Shown here: in pieces, positions 49,034 to 57,156 of the stretch | Layout of the letters: every line of letters begins with the position of its first letter | How positions within the stretch are numbered: the first letter of the stretch is position 1 | Source of the DNA: Metabacillus dongyingensis | GTDB lineage: Bacteria; Bacillota; Bacilli; Bacillales; Bacillaceae | Reading direction: 5' to 3' | NCBI RefSeq assembly: GCF_019933155.2 | Contig: NZ_CP082944.1 | Location: 1,056,001-1,120,000 of the forward strand | DNA: 64,000 bases | Notes under the pieces: model-generated | Databases searched by the model: none | What the model saw: only the letters and a program-made list of their open reading frames with translations | What the model was told of the DNA's origin: nothing | Translations under genes and position numbers: made by a program

Positions 49034-50137
49034 ATGATTACCAGTTTTAAAGACCGAATCACGACTGAGCAAGTAACTGTTATTGTAATCAATGCTATAT
49101 TCGGGGTAGGAATCCTCACCTTGCCCAGAACTGCAGTAGAGAAGGTGAAAACCCCAGATATATGGATCAGCGTTATTTTAGGCGGTCTGATCGCGATGAT
49201 CGCAGGAGTGATCATTGTTAAATTAAGCCAACAGTTTCCCGGAAAAACCTTTTATGAATACAGTCAAGAAATTGTTGGTAAATGGGTTGGAGGGTTACTT
49301 AGTCTGCTTATTGTATGTTATTTTTTTACAGCTTGTGGGTTTCAAGTCCGAGCGCTAGCAGAAGTATCGAATTTTTTTTTGTTGGAAGGCACCCCTACCT
49401 GGGCAATCATAATGCCATTTATGTGGGTAGGTCTGTATCTGATCATTAGCGGAATAAATCCAATCGCCCGAATATTTGAAATTATCTTGCCTATTACCGT
49501 CATCTTTTTTATAATTGTTGCCTTTATGAGCTTCAAAATATTTGAAATTGATAATCTACGCCCGGTTCTAGGGCAGGGAGTGATACCGGTACTAAAAGGA
49601 GTACAGACAACTGGTCTATCATACACTGGTTTTGAAACCATTTTGTTCCTTTTGCCATTTATGAAAGAACCAAAGAAAGCAGTAAAAGCCGTTCTAATTG
49701 GAATTGCTTTACCGTTGATTTTTTATTTGATGACAGTCGTGATGGTCATCGGAGCATTTTCCGTCGATGGAGTAGTTACAAGAACATGGCCGACGCTTGA
49801 TCTCATGCGAAGTTTTGAAATTCCCGGTTTGATCTTTGAACGGTTTGAGTCTTTATTGCTCGTGATATGGATTATGCAAATGTTTTCTTCCTTTACGATC
49901 TTCTACTATGGTGCTGCTTTAGGACTGGCTCAACTCTTCAAAAAAAGCATTCGTCCATTTATGTATGGCTTGCTTCCGGCTATCTACATCATTGCCATGA
50001 TTCCGAAAAATATCAATGATATGTTTAAATTAGGGGATTTACAGGGCAATGTCGCGTTGTATTTATTCGGTTTACTGCCACTGGTGCTTCTAATGGTCTC
50101 GCGATGGAAGGTTAGAAAACATGAAGTAAAGTCATAA
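49034..50137 (+). CDS. GerAB/ArcD/ProY-family transporter (orphan spore-germination permease)
   Basis: A 367-residue membrane protein with ten hydrophobic segments. The GerAB family pattern shows in VIVINAIFGVGILTLPRTAV, GKTFYEYSQEIVGKWVG and the middle SYTGFETILFLLPFMKEPKK. GerAB proteins are the germinant-sensing permease part of GerA receptors. No GerAA or GerAC gene is next to it on either side, so it is an orphan B subunit or the residue of a broken operon. RBS AAGGAAGTGA. I see no sigma-G promoter in its leader. Confidence 0.9.
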   Translation: MITSFKDRITTEQVTVIVINAIFGVGILTLPRTAVEKVKTPDIWISVILGGLIAMIAGVIIVKLSQQFPGKTFYEYSQEIVGKWVGGLLSLLIVCYFFTACGFQVRALAEVSNFFLLEGTPTWAIIMPFMWVGLYLIISGINPIARIFEIILPITVIFFIIVAFMSFKIFEIDNLRPVLGQGVIPVLKGVQTTGLSYTGFETILFLLPFMKEPKKAVKAVLIGIALPLIFYLMTVVMVIGAFSVDGVVTRTWPTLDLMRSFEIPGLIFERFESLLLVIWIMQMFSSFTIFYYGAALGLAQLFKKSIRPFMYGLLPAIYIIAMIPKNINDMFKLGDLQGNVALYLFGLLPLVLLMVSRWKVRKHEVKS

Positions 50138-50250
50138 CAATTTACGGTTTCTTTTGGTTTCGTTGTTGGTTCTTTTTCTCCTATCTCTTACCATAGATTT
50201 CTAATAAAGCGACTTCCGATAACTATTTTCATGTAAAATAGGCAGACAAG

Positions 50251-50284
50251 TTTATTCCGCAATCGGGCTATATTGTTGAGTAAC
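50251..50284 (+). repeat. Short interspersed repeat, copy G
   Basis: TTTATTCCGCAATCGGGCTA, then TATTGTTGAGTAAC. It is the same family as at 44731 and 52675. Around it, 50138-50433 contains no gene that I can support. Confidence 0.55.
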
Positions 50285-50433
50285 TTATTTTCAAAAATGG
50301 ATATATAAGTAAATGTCGGTATGAGATTGTGAAGAAATGTACTTAAAGTAACGGAGCAGGATAGTTTAATAAGTACAATAATATCGTCCTACGTATTTAT
50401 TGCTTGTTTTTGAGGGAAAGTCAGGTAATTTAG

Positions 50434-50766
50434 ATTAAAACGTATGCAAATGTCGCTCTTGTTTGGAATAGCAGAGATGTAACTAGCCCTATTATTAAAG
50501 AAAATGCAGAAATTTGCCAAAAGACCTGTCCGAATTTCAAAGGATTTAGCGGTGAAATGGAGGAAACTTCAGAAGTATTTAACAGCTTTTTTAAGAATGG
50601 AAAGTATGAGTTTAAAAAGTATCAAAATGATTTGCTATTTGATTATGAAGGATTTTTAGGAAGGAATTTATCAGCGTCCTATGCTCCGAAAAAAAATGAC
50701 GAAGAGTATGGAACTATTTATTTTGAAGAAGCCTACGTTAGAAAACTGATCGTTCTTCTTGCGTAA
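50434..50766 (+). pseudogene. C-terminal fragment of a SAM-dependent methyltransferase
   Basis: The frame is open from just after a TAG at 50431. It reads NVALVWNSRDVTSPIIKENA, then NSFFKNGKYEFKKY and GFLGRNLSASYAPKK. This is the end of a class I methyltransferase (the xVWN-R, FxGR, SxSYAP pattern). The SAM-binding N-terminal half is gone and no start codon or RBS is visible. It is therefore a remnant; a 69-codon piece starting at ATG 50557 is unlikely to be a gene in itself. Confidence 0.6.
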
Positions 50767-50809
50767 AAGATTTTTATGTATTATAATGTAATTGATCAAT
50801 CACTAACTA
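50759..50809 (+). promoter_or_regulatory. Promoter and operator of the TetR gene
   Basis: TTGCGT, 17 bp and TATAAT (50782-50787) lie ahead of ATTGATCAATCACTAACTA (50791-50809). The same 19-mer occurs at 51624 and its half in three other sites, so TetR likely represses itself here. Confidence 0.7.
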
Positions 50810-50828
50810 TTGTTGAAGCAGGTGTTTT

Positions 50829-51350
50829 ATGTTGACTAGACCAAAAAAAGAGGAACGCAGGGAAGATATTCTTGAGGCTAGTTTGGAAGTATTTTCCGAA
50901 AACGGCTATTATAATACAACTACTGCACTCATTGCAGAAAAAGCTGGAATATCACAACCATATGTTTTTAGATTTTTTAAAACAAAAGAGGAGTTATTCA
51001 TAGCAGCTCTTGATCGTGCATATGAAAGGATACTCCAAACGTTTAAAAATGTAGAGGCAGAGCCTGAGCAATTGGTCACCAAAATGATTGAAGCTTATGA
51101 AGAGTTATCTGTGTCACATCCTAATGAAATTGAGCTGCAAGTCATTGGACTTTCAATCACAGAAGAAACCATAAAAAAGTCTACAAAATCAGGTCTTTCT
51201 AGTATTAGGAACTACATTTTGGAAAGGTTTCATTCAGCAGGTATTCCCAATTCGGAAAAAGAAGTTACGACATTCTTAGCAAGAGGAATACTTTGTAATA
51301 TTTCTTATTTTATCGACTTTCCGGAACTTATTGATGGAAAAGGTAAATAG
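50829..51350 (+). CDS. TetR-family transcriptional regulator
   Basis: A 173-residue TetR-type protein. The N-terminal helix-turn-helix has RREDILEASLEVFSENGY, TTTALIAEKAGISQPYVFR and FFKTKEELFIAALDRAY. The ligand domain is slightly shorter than usual (about 190 residues), but the frame ends at a terminator. It lies amid repeated ATTGATCAATCACTAACTA sites before itself and before the SDR gene, so it probably controls both. The inducer is unknown. Confidence 0.9.
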   Translation: MLTRPKKEERREDILEASLEVFSENGYYNTTTALIAEKAGISQPYVFRFFKTKEELFIAALDRAYERILQTFKNVEAEPEQLVTKMIEAYEELSVSHPNEIELQVIGLSITEETIKKSTKSGLSSIRNYILERFHSAGIPNSEKEVTTFLARGILCNISYFIDFPELIDGKGK

Positions 51351-51368
51351 CCGAGTATCTCGGTTTTT
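51351..51368 (+). terminator. Terminator after TetR
   Basis: CCGAG/CTCGG with a TAT loop, followed by TTTTTCA, directly after the stop codon. A longer palindrome begins two bases later. Confidence 0.65.
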
Positions 51369-51369
51369 C

Positions 51370-51415
51370 ATTTCAAATTTTAGTTAGTGATCAATCACTA
51401 ACTAAAATTTGAAAT
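51370..51415. promoter_or_regulatory. 46-bp perfect palindrome containing two TetR operator half-sites
   Basis: Two 21-base arms are exact inverted copies around TCAA. The inner part, TTAGTTAGTGA/TCACTAACTAA, is the TetR half-site facing itself. The outer arms (ATTTCAAATTT) extend the symmetry. It could be a strong operator, a hairpin terminator, or the footprint of an inverted duplication. Confidence 0.65.
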
Positions 51416-51476
51416 ATAGGAAATACCTTTAACTTTTTTCTGATGTGTTCTAGTTGATTTAAAGGAGATGATAGCA

Positions 51477-51566
51477 ATGTGAAACAAAAAAATTATTCTT
51501 TTAACAACTTCAATAATATTAGGCATAATAGCCATTGAGACATTATTATTTTTCATTTTAAAATGA
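51477..51566 (+). pseudogene. Small single-membrane-helix peptide gene with stop at codon 2
   Basis: AAGGAGATGATAGCA then ATG is a near-ideal start, but codon 2 is TGA. The same frame then reads NKKIILLTTSIILGIIAIET and LLFFILK before TGA at 51564. This is exactly a short membrane peptide with a basic N-terminus. I read it as a small gene killed by one substitution. It lies between TetR and the SDR gene within the operator cluster. Confidence 0.45.
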
Positions 51567-51584
51567 GTAAAAGAAAATTGGTAG

Positions 51585-51682
51585 GCATAAATCACTAACT
51601 AAGTTTTTTTAAAATTAATTGTAATTGATCAATCACTAACTAAGGATTTTTTAATAAAATTTAATTGATTAATCACTAAATA
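51585..51682. promoter_or_regulatory. Three TetR-type operator sites before the SDR gene
   Basis: AAATCACTAACTAAG at about 51588, ATTGATCAATCACTAACTA at 51624-51642 and ATTGATTAATCACTAAATA at 51664-51682. The spacing of the last two is 40 bp. They cover the only space for a promoter of the gene at 51699. Confidence 0.65.
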
Positions 51683-51698
51683 AAAGGAGAGGTAAAAA

Positions 51699-52655
51699 AT
51701 GAATAAAGCAATCGTATTAGGAGCAACTGGCGGGACTGGTCAAGTAATTGTTACAGAACTATTATCCAGAGGAATAGAAGTGATTGCATTTGGACGGTCT
51801 GAAAATAAATTAAAGGATTTAATCACACAACACCATTCTACACCATTGTTAACATACAAACTTGGCGATATCTTTGAATATCAAACCATTGTCGAAGCAG
51901 CAGTTGATGCGGATGTAATATTTCAGTGTGCAAATGTTCAATATCATGAAATGGCTGATAAACTACATTTACTTGGAGAAAGTGTGATGAAAGCAGCAGA
52001 TATTTTAGGCAAGAAAATTGTAATAGTTGATGGAATTTATGTCTACGGCCGCCAAATTGCAAAAGGAGATGAAAATCATTTAAAAAAACCTCATACAAAA
52101 AAAGGGAGTATTAGGGTAGAATTTGAGAATTTAGTATTTGATAAGAAATGGAAGAATGCAAAAGCATTAATTGTAAGATTACCGGATTATTATGGTGTAA
52201 CTTCTCAAAATTCTTATTTACAACCTACATTGACGGGGCTAGCTGCAGATAAAATATCTGTTTTTATAGGCAATTTAAAAACACCAAGAGAATATGTTTA
52301 TTTACCAGATGCAGCTAAGATGATTGTGGAAATAGCAATCAAAGATGATTCCTATGGGGAAAATTGGAATATTCCTGGCGGAGGATTGATTACAGGAAAA
52401 GAAATAATAAAAATTGCACACGAAATAACTGGAAATAGAAAATTAGTCATTCCTTTAAACAAAAATGCAATTCGAATCATTGGCTTATTTGATCCAGTTA
52501 TGAGGGAAGCAGTAGAAATAATGTATCTTACAGAGGAAGGATTTATTCTAAGTGGTGAAAAATATGAAAATAGAATAGGGAAAATTGCAGCAACACCATA
52601 TAAAGAAGGACTAGAGGAAACGTTAAAACTGTTAATGAAAAAAGGAAAATCTTAA
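51699..52655 (+). CDS. NAD(P)-dependent epimerase/dehydrogenase (extended SDR)
   Basis: A 318-residue Rossmann-fold protein beginning MNKAIVLGATGGTGQVIVTEL with a glycine motif GATGGTG. It continues with CANVQYHEMADKLHLLGES and IVRLPDYYGVTSQNS, typical of NmrA/epimerase-like SDRs. No clear YxxxK catalytic pair is seen at the usual place, so it may be an atypical reductase or sensor. RBS AAAGGAGAGG. It is likely the target of the TetR regulator. Confidence 0.85.
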   Translation: MNKAIVLGATGGTGQVIVTELLSRGIEVIAFGRSENKLKDLITQHHSTPLLTYKLGDIFEYQTIVEAAVDADVIFQCANVQYHEMADKLHLLGESVMKAADILGKKIVIVDGIYVYGRQIAKGDENHLKKPHTKKGSIRVEFENLVFDKKWKNAKALIVRLPDYYGVTSQNSYLQPTLTGLAADKISVFIGNLKTPREYVYLPDAAKMIVEIAIKDDSYGENWNIPGGGLITGKEIIKIAHEITGNRKLVIPLNKNAIRIIGLFDPVMREAVEIMYLTEEGFILSGEKYENRIGKIAATPYKEGLEETLKLLMKKGKS

Positions 52656-52674
52656 AACGACATTTTAAACAATG

Positions 52675-52712
52675 ATTCTTCCGCAATCGGGCGCATTTCT
52701 GGAATAAGGAAA
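52675..52712 (+). repeat. Short interspersed repeat, copy H (most complete)
   Basis: GATTCTTCCGCAATCGGGCG then CATTTCTGGAATAAGGAAAG. This copy joins the CAATCGGGCGC head and the TGGAATAAGG tail seen separately elsewhere. The gap 52713-52890 holds further short motifs shared with 41.75-41.82 kb but no gene. Confidence 0.6.
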
Positions 52713-52890
52713 GCGTCCGTTTCCATGTTTCCCAACAACTTCGAGCTTTTACAATAAAGTAAATCTATTAGATTGTTGAATAACCATCGTATAAAATCTA
52801 CTCTTCCTGTTCATACTAGTCTCAAGATTAAATATTGAATTATAGGTGGAATTTATAGATATTAGTTTTATAATGTCTCTCTTTATCACT

Positions 52891-52927
52891 AAAGGCAGCA
52901 CTACTTCTAAAGTAATGCTGCCTTTTA
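52891..52927. terminator. Bidirectional hairpin terminator
   Basis: AAAGGCAGCACTACTT and AGTAATGCTGCCTTTT form a stem with one bulge around CTAA. It insulates the SDR gene from the sigma-factor gene. Confidence 0.75.
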
Positions 52928-53022
52928 ATCTAATTGGAAAAATTTCCTTATTTTGAAAAAAATTAAAAAAATGAACCTCCAGGTTCTCTATTGGTAATAA
53001 GTAAGTGAAAGGAGGCATTATT

Positions 53023-53415
53023 TTGGATGAGACAATATTAATTAAAAGAGCTTTAATAGGAGATGACGATGCTTTTAACACTTTATTAACGCCATATATA
53101 AAGCGAGCTCATCAAACTGCTTATTTACTTTTAAATGAATATACTCTTGCGGAAGATGCCGTACAAGAAGCACTTATTCAAACTTATTCTTCACTAAAAA
53201 GGTATGACTCTAATAAAGCTTCTTTTAAAACGTGGTTTAATCGAATTGTTGTAAATTGTTCTTTAAAGCAAAAAAGAAAAAAACGTTCTCATATTCAACT
53301 GAAAGACATTTATCCAAGTGATGAAAACGCAGAGATAGACTATGTTCTTAAAGAAGAAGAACATTCCATTTTTACTGCAGTAAGTTCTCTTAAAGAAAAG
53401 TATCAAACAATTTGA
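53023..53415 (+). pseudogene. ECF-type sigma factor, 3' truncated
   Basis: TTG 53023 follows AAAGGAGG. The 130 codons contain region 2 of an ECF sigma factor (LLNEYTLAEDAVQEALIQTY, FKTWFNRIVVNCSLKQKRKK) and the linker. The frame ends at SSLKEKYQTI, exactly where the region 4 helix-turn-helix (usually KYRTPIIL...) should begin. Region 4 is absent. The next frame is a caspase-like protein that lacks its start, so a deletion probably joined the two genes near 53403. Confidence 0.8.
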
Positions 53416-54502
53416 TAATGCATTATCAACAATGGCATCAATTATAAATGAAGATGATGTTCTGCTTTTTTATTTTTCTGGGAATGGTCAAAATTTTGAT
53501 CAACAACATCATCTTATATTAAGTGACGATTTTATAAGCACAAACGAGTTAATAAAGAAATTAGAAAAAGTTCCTGCAAAAAGTAAAGTAGTATTTTTAG
53601 ATTGTTGTTATTCTGGTAATTATTCAATTGAAGACCCAGTAAATCCAGAAGTTAATCAAATGATTGCAGACTTTCAAGGAAAAGGTTACGCAGTTTTCTC
53701 CTCAAGTAATGCGGAACAAGTCTCATATGGACATCCGGATAGTATCTTTACAAGTTTTTTATGTGAAACATTTGAAAACAAATTGATTGTTAAAAAAGGT
53801 AGAGTTTCTTTAAAAGATATACATAAACTGGTAAATATTTATTTGGATGTTTGGAATAAAAGAAATCCTACATTGCAACAAAATCCAATTTTCAAAAGAA
53901 ATATGGAGGGAACTATTTTCTTTAAGGTTGATGATTACAAACCTTTCAATACAGTGAAGATATATTTCGAAAGCAATCAATATATCATTTATGAAGTTGA
54001 ACCAGTGCATACTGGGAAATGTAAAAGATATGGAGTAAAGGTCATTCTAAAAGAACCACTTTCCTTTGAAGAGATCTCTAAAGTATCCATTGAAATAAGG
54101 GATAAAATTAAAACGGCTGAAGGATATAAAAATCAAAGAAGTTCTGAAAGGTGGAAAGGTAAATTAGCCAATATAGTATGGATATATTTTGGCTTTGATG
54201 AAAGTGACATGAAAAGAGGTAATTTCATATGGCATACGACTTGGTGTGATGATAATCAGAACAAAGATTGGTGGTATAATATAGATGGTTCAAACAAATT
54301 TATTATAAAAGACACACATTTTAATGTGCATGCTTATTATGAAAGCCTCAAAACTCTTAATCAGGATAACACAGGTAACAAAGAAGAATTAATGTTAGCT
54401 GTAAAAGAAATATCTAGAACAATGTTAAAATCAGCTGAAGAAGTAATTAGTCTTTATAATGAATATACGAACGGATTAATTTCAGAAGCAAAATTTGGTT
54501 GA
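53403..54502 (+). pseudogene. Caspase-like (peptidase C14) protein, 5' truncated, catalytic His replaced
   Basis: The frame can be followed back to about 53403 (SIKQFDNALSTMASI), before the first ATG at 53432, and merges into the sigma-factor gene. The p20-like core has DDVLLFYFSGNGQ, where the usual SGHG is SGNG, so the catalytic His is Asn. KVVFLDCCYSG carries the nucleophile-type Cys59 (from ATG 53432). The caspase head of about 70-80 residues is missing. A C-terminal part rich in Trp and Lys (WKGKLANIVWIYFG, WHTTWCDDNQNKDWW) is of unknown type. The frame breaks at 54500 into the next entry. Confidence 0.75.
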
Positions 54503-54755
54503 GCAAATAGCGCCTGCACTTTCTAAAATTGAAGAATTTTTCATGGCAAGTACAGAATCAGAACTCGCGCCTAATGATTTATATGACTGGATGCAAGCTT
54601 ACTCAAATATTTTTGCAACAATTCATGACTTTACATTTTATTATAACAAAAAACATATATCACAACGTACACCTGAAAATAGAAAAGCCTGTATGGAAAT
54701 GACTATTAAAAATTACTATACTGAGTTAGAAGAAATAGTAGAATTAGAAAGTTAG
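54495..54755 (+). CDS. Probable continuation of the caspase-like protein in another frame
   Basis: An 86-codon frame starts at TTG 54495, overlapping the previous stop by 8 bp, without an RBS. Joining it after EAKF gives EAKFVEQIAPALSKIEEFF, a smooth helical sequence, if one base of GGTTG is dropped. I therefore read a +1 frameshift in a single gene rather than a separate protein. The rest (ELAPNDLYDWMQAYSNIF, then FYYNKKHISQRTPENRKAC) is helical and not recognised. A coupled small gene cannot be excluded. Confidence 0.5.
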   Translation: MVEQIAPALSKIEEFFMASTESELAPNDLYDWMQAYSNIFATIHDFTFYYNKKHISQRTPENRKACMEMTIKNYYTELEEIVELES

Positions 54756-54789
54756 AAGATTTATAACTTTTTAACGAAGTAAAATTAAA

Positions 54790-54838
54790 AAGCGTCAAAT
54801 AATGTTCGCATTTCTGGGCGTGATATTATTTGACGCTT
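54790..54838. terminator. Long hairpin before topB
   Basis: AAGCGTCAAATAAT and ATTATTTGACGCTT are perfect 14-base arms with a 21-base loop. No T run follows on the plus strand. On the minus strand TTTTTAATTTTACTTCG follows, so it may end antisense transcription or stabilise RNA. Confidence 0.5.
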
Positions 54839-54839
54839 A

Positions 54840-54870
54840 CTTGTTTGACTTATTAAAAAAGTCGAACAAG
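54840..54870. promoter_or_regulatory. Inverted repeat in the topB promoter region
   Basis: CTTGTTTGACTT and AAGTCGAACAAG are 12-base arms with one mismatch around a seven-base spacer. They lie just upstream of TATAAT at 54881, which is 34 bp before topB. It may be an operator. Confidence 0.4.
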
Positions 54871-54914
54871 ACTTATACCTTATAATATATAGAATAAAGG
54901 AGATTGACCTATAA

Positions 54915-57041
54915 ATGGGATGCGTATTAATCTTGGCAGAAAAACCTGATCAGGGGCGTAAACTCGCTGCTCCATTTCCTTTTGTTAAAAGAGAAGGATA
55001 CTTGGAGATTGGGTCATGCTCTGCTTTTCCAAATGGTGCGAAGGTCACGTGGGCAATCGGCCATTTAGTTGAGCTTAAAAATCCGGATGAATATAAAGAT
55101 GAATGGAAAAAGTGGAGGCTTGAAACTCTGCCGATTATTCCAGACCAGTTTTTGTATAAAGTAAGTAAAGGAAAAGCGAAGCAATATAAGATTGTTAAAG
55201 ATCTATTAAAAGAAGCGGACGAAATTATTATCGGAACAGATCCGGCACGGGAAGGCGAAAACATCGCACGCCTGCTGATCATGATGGCTGGAGCAAACCA
55301 AAAGCCGATAAAACGGCTCTGGACCTCTTCTTTGACGGAGAATGCGATCATAAAAGGCTTTAACGAGCTGTATGACGGCAGCAAAACCATTCATCTGTTC
55401 CACGAAGCACAGGCCCGGCAAATATCGGACTGGCTTGTCGGATTAAATGCAAGCAGGCTCTATACCCTTCATCTTCAAAAAAAGGGGATCCGCGATGTGT
55501 TCAGTGTAGGCCGTGTGCAAACCCCTGTATTAAAATTAATTTATGACAGGCAAAAAGAAATTGAGAATTTTAAACCAGAACCTTTCTTCGAACTTCAGGC
55601 AGCCTTCAAGGTCGAGAACGGGGAGTATACAGGCAAGCTGAAAGGCCGATTTAAAACATCTGAAGAGCTGTTTGCAGCAGCAGCACCTGATATAACGGAA
55701 AATCAGAAAACGTATGATGCAAGGGTTAAAAGCACAGAAGTTGCTGAAAAACGTGTGCCTTCGCCTAAGCTTCACAGTTTGTCCACCCTGCAGGCAAAGC
55801 TGAATAAACAAAGGAAGTTGAGTCCGAGCCAGGTGTTGAAAACGGCTCAATCTTTATATGAAAAAGGATATATTTCTTATCCCCGGACGGATTCGCAATA
55901 TATTACAGATGAAGAGTTCAGTTACATCAAGGCAAACATCAGCCAGTATCAGCAGGCACTTTCCCTGTCTTTTAACCCTGTGCGCCTTCATCCATCCAAA
56001 AGATATGTAGATTCTAAGCGTGTCAGCGATCACTATGCCATCGTGCCGACTGAAAAAAAAGTCAGTCCTTCTGTTTTTAACTCTTTTAGCTATGAACAAA
56101 AATCCGTCTACGAAGAGGTAATCAAAACAGCACTTGGAATGTTTATGGATGACTATGTATTTGATGAAACAACCATTGTCACTTCTATTGGAAAAAATGA
56201 GTTCATCAGTAAAGGAAAAACAATGAAAAATCGGGGATGGAAGGCGCTGTATCAAAAGGAACCCGTTGAAGCGGATGAAAAAAAAGAAGATCAAATGCTT
56301 CCGAAAGTAACCAACGGTGAAGCAGCCGTTGCCTCTGTAAAAGTAAAGGATGGCATGACACAGCCGCCTAAACCTTACACTCAGGGCCAGCTGATTACCC
56401 TTATGAAAACTGCAGGCAAACATGTTGAAGACAAGGAAATGAGAGAAGCGCTGAACAGCACCGAAGGCCTTGGAACAGAAGCAACACGCTCTGGAATTAT
56501 TGATACCTTGCTGATGAGAAAATTTATTGAAGTCAAAAAGAACGAGGTTTTTGTTACAGGGAAAGGAGAAATTCTCTGTGAAGCTGTTGAGGGTACACTG
56601 CTTTCCAAACCAGAAATGACGGCTAAATGGGAGGTTTATCTGAAAGGAATCGGCAGCGGTGAAAAGTCAAAAGATGTCTTCATTGATACTGCAAAAAAAT
56701 TCTGTTTCACATTGCTGGATCAGGCAAGTGTAAGTATGGAGAAATTAGAAGTGACTGCACAGCCGGCTGCTGCAGACACAAGAGAAGCCATCTGCCTTTG
56801 TCCTGCATGTAAAACGGGCAGCATCATGGACCGCAAAACTTTTTATGGGTGCACGGATTACAAAACTGGCTGCAAACAGACGTTTCCGAAAAAGCTTTTG
56901 GGAAAATCTATTTCGGCGGCGCAAATTAAACAGCTTTGTCTTAAAGGAAAAACGAACAAGCTGAAAGGCTTTAAAGGGAAGAAACCATTTGATGCAAGCC
57001 TTGTCCTTAAAGAAGGGAAGATCGAATTTTCATTCTCATAA
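54915..57041 (+). CDS. topB: DNA topoisomerase III
   Basis: A 708-residue type IA topoisomerase. The TOPRIM domain has LILAEKPDQGRKLAAPF and the acidic metal site IIGTDPAREGENIARL. The active-site tyrosine lies in GYISYPRTDSQYIT. A C-terminal zinc-type segment, ICLCPACKTGSIM ... GCTDYKTGC, is followed by a basic tail. TopB unlinks single-stranded catenanes at forks and recombination intermediates. RBS AAAGGAGATTGAC. It begins the return to ordinary genes after the patchwork region. Confidence 0.96.
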   Translation: MGCVLILAEKPDQGRKLAAPFPFVKREGYLEIGSCSAFPNGAKVTWAIGHLVELKNPDEYKDEWKKWRLETLPIIPDQFLYKVSKGKAKQYKIVKDLLKEADEIIIGTDPAREGENIARLLIMMAGANQKPIKRLWTSSLTENAIIKGFNELYDGSKTIHLFHEAQARQISDWLVGLNASRLYTLHLQKKGIRDVFSVGRVQTPVLKLIYDRQKEIENFKPEPFFELQAAFKVENGEYTGKLKGRFKTSEELFAAAAPDITENQKTYDARVKSTEVAEKRVPSPKLHSLSTLQAKLNKQRKLSPSQVLKTAQSLYEKGYISYPRTDSQYITDEEFSYIKANISQYQQALSLSFNPVRLHPSKRYVDSKRVSDHYAIVPTEKKVSPSVFNSFSYEQKSVYEEVIKTALGMFMDDYVFDETTIVTSIGKNEFISKGKTMKNRGWKALYQKEPVEADEKKEDQMLPKVTNGEAAVASVKVKDGMTQPPKPYTQGQLITLMKTAGKHVEDKEMREALNSTEGLGTEATRSGIIDTLLMRKFIEVKKNEVFVTGKGEILCEAVEGTLLSKPEMTAKWEVYLKGIGSGEKSKDVFIDTAKKFCFTLLDQASVSMEKLEVTAQPAAADTREAICLCPACKTGSIMDRKTFYGCTDYKTGCKQTFPKKLLGKSISAAQIKQLCLKGKTNKLKGFKGKKPFDASLVLKEGKIEFSFS

Positions 57042-57105
57042 ATCACTCATTAAAATCCCTGGTCTTTCATTAATCAGGAAAAGATAGATGAGTTTTGCAC
57101 AAAAG

Positions 57106-57140
57106 AAAAACGCTTAGGGAATCGTTCCTAAGCGTTTTTT
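57106..57140. terminator. Bidirectional terminator between topB and the M14 gene
   Basis: AAAAACGCTTAGG and CCTAAGCGTTTTT are perfect 13-base arms around an eight-base loop with T runs on both strands. Confidence 0.9.
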
Positions 57141-57156
57141 CAATCAATTCAAATCC

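Noticed and set aside
51370..51415. CRISPR or insertion-sequence end at the 46-bp palindrome
   Set aside because: There is no spacer array and no transposase nearby; the symmetry is centred on the TetR operator.
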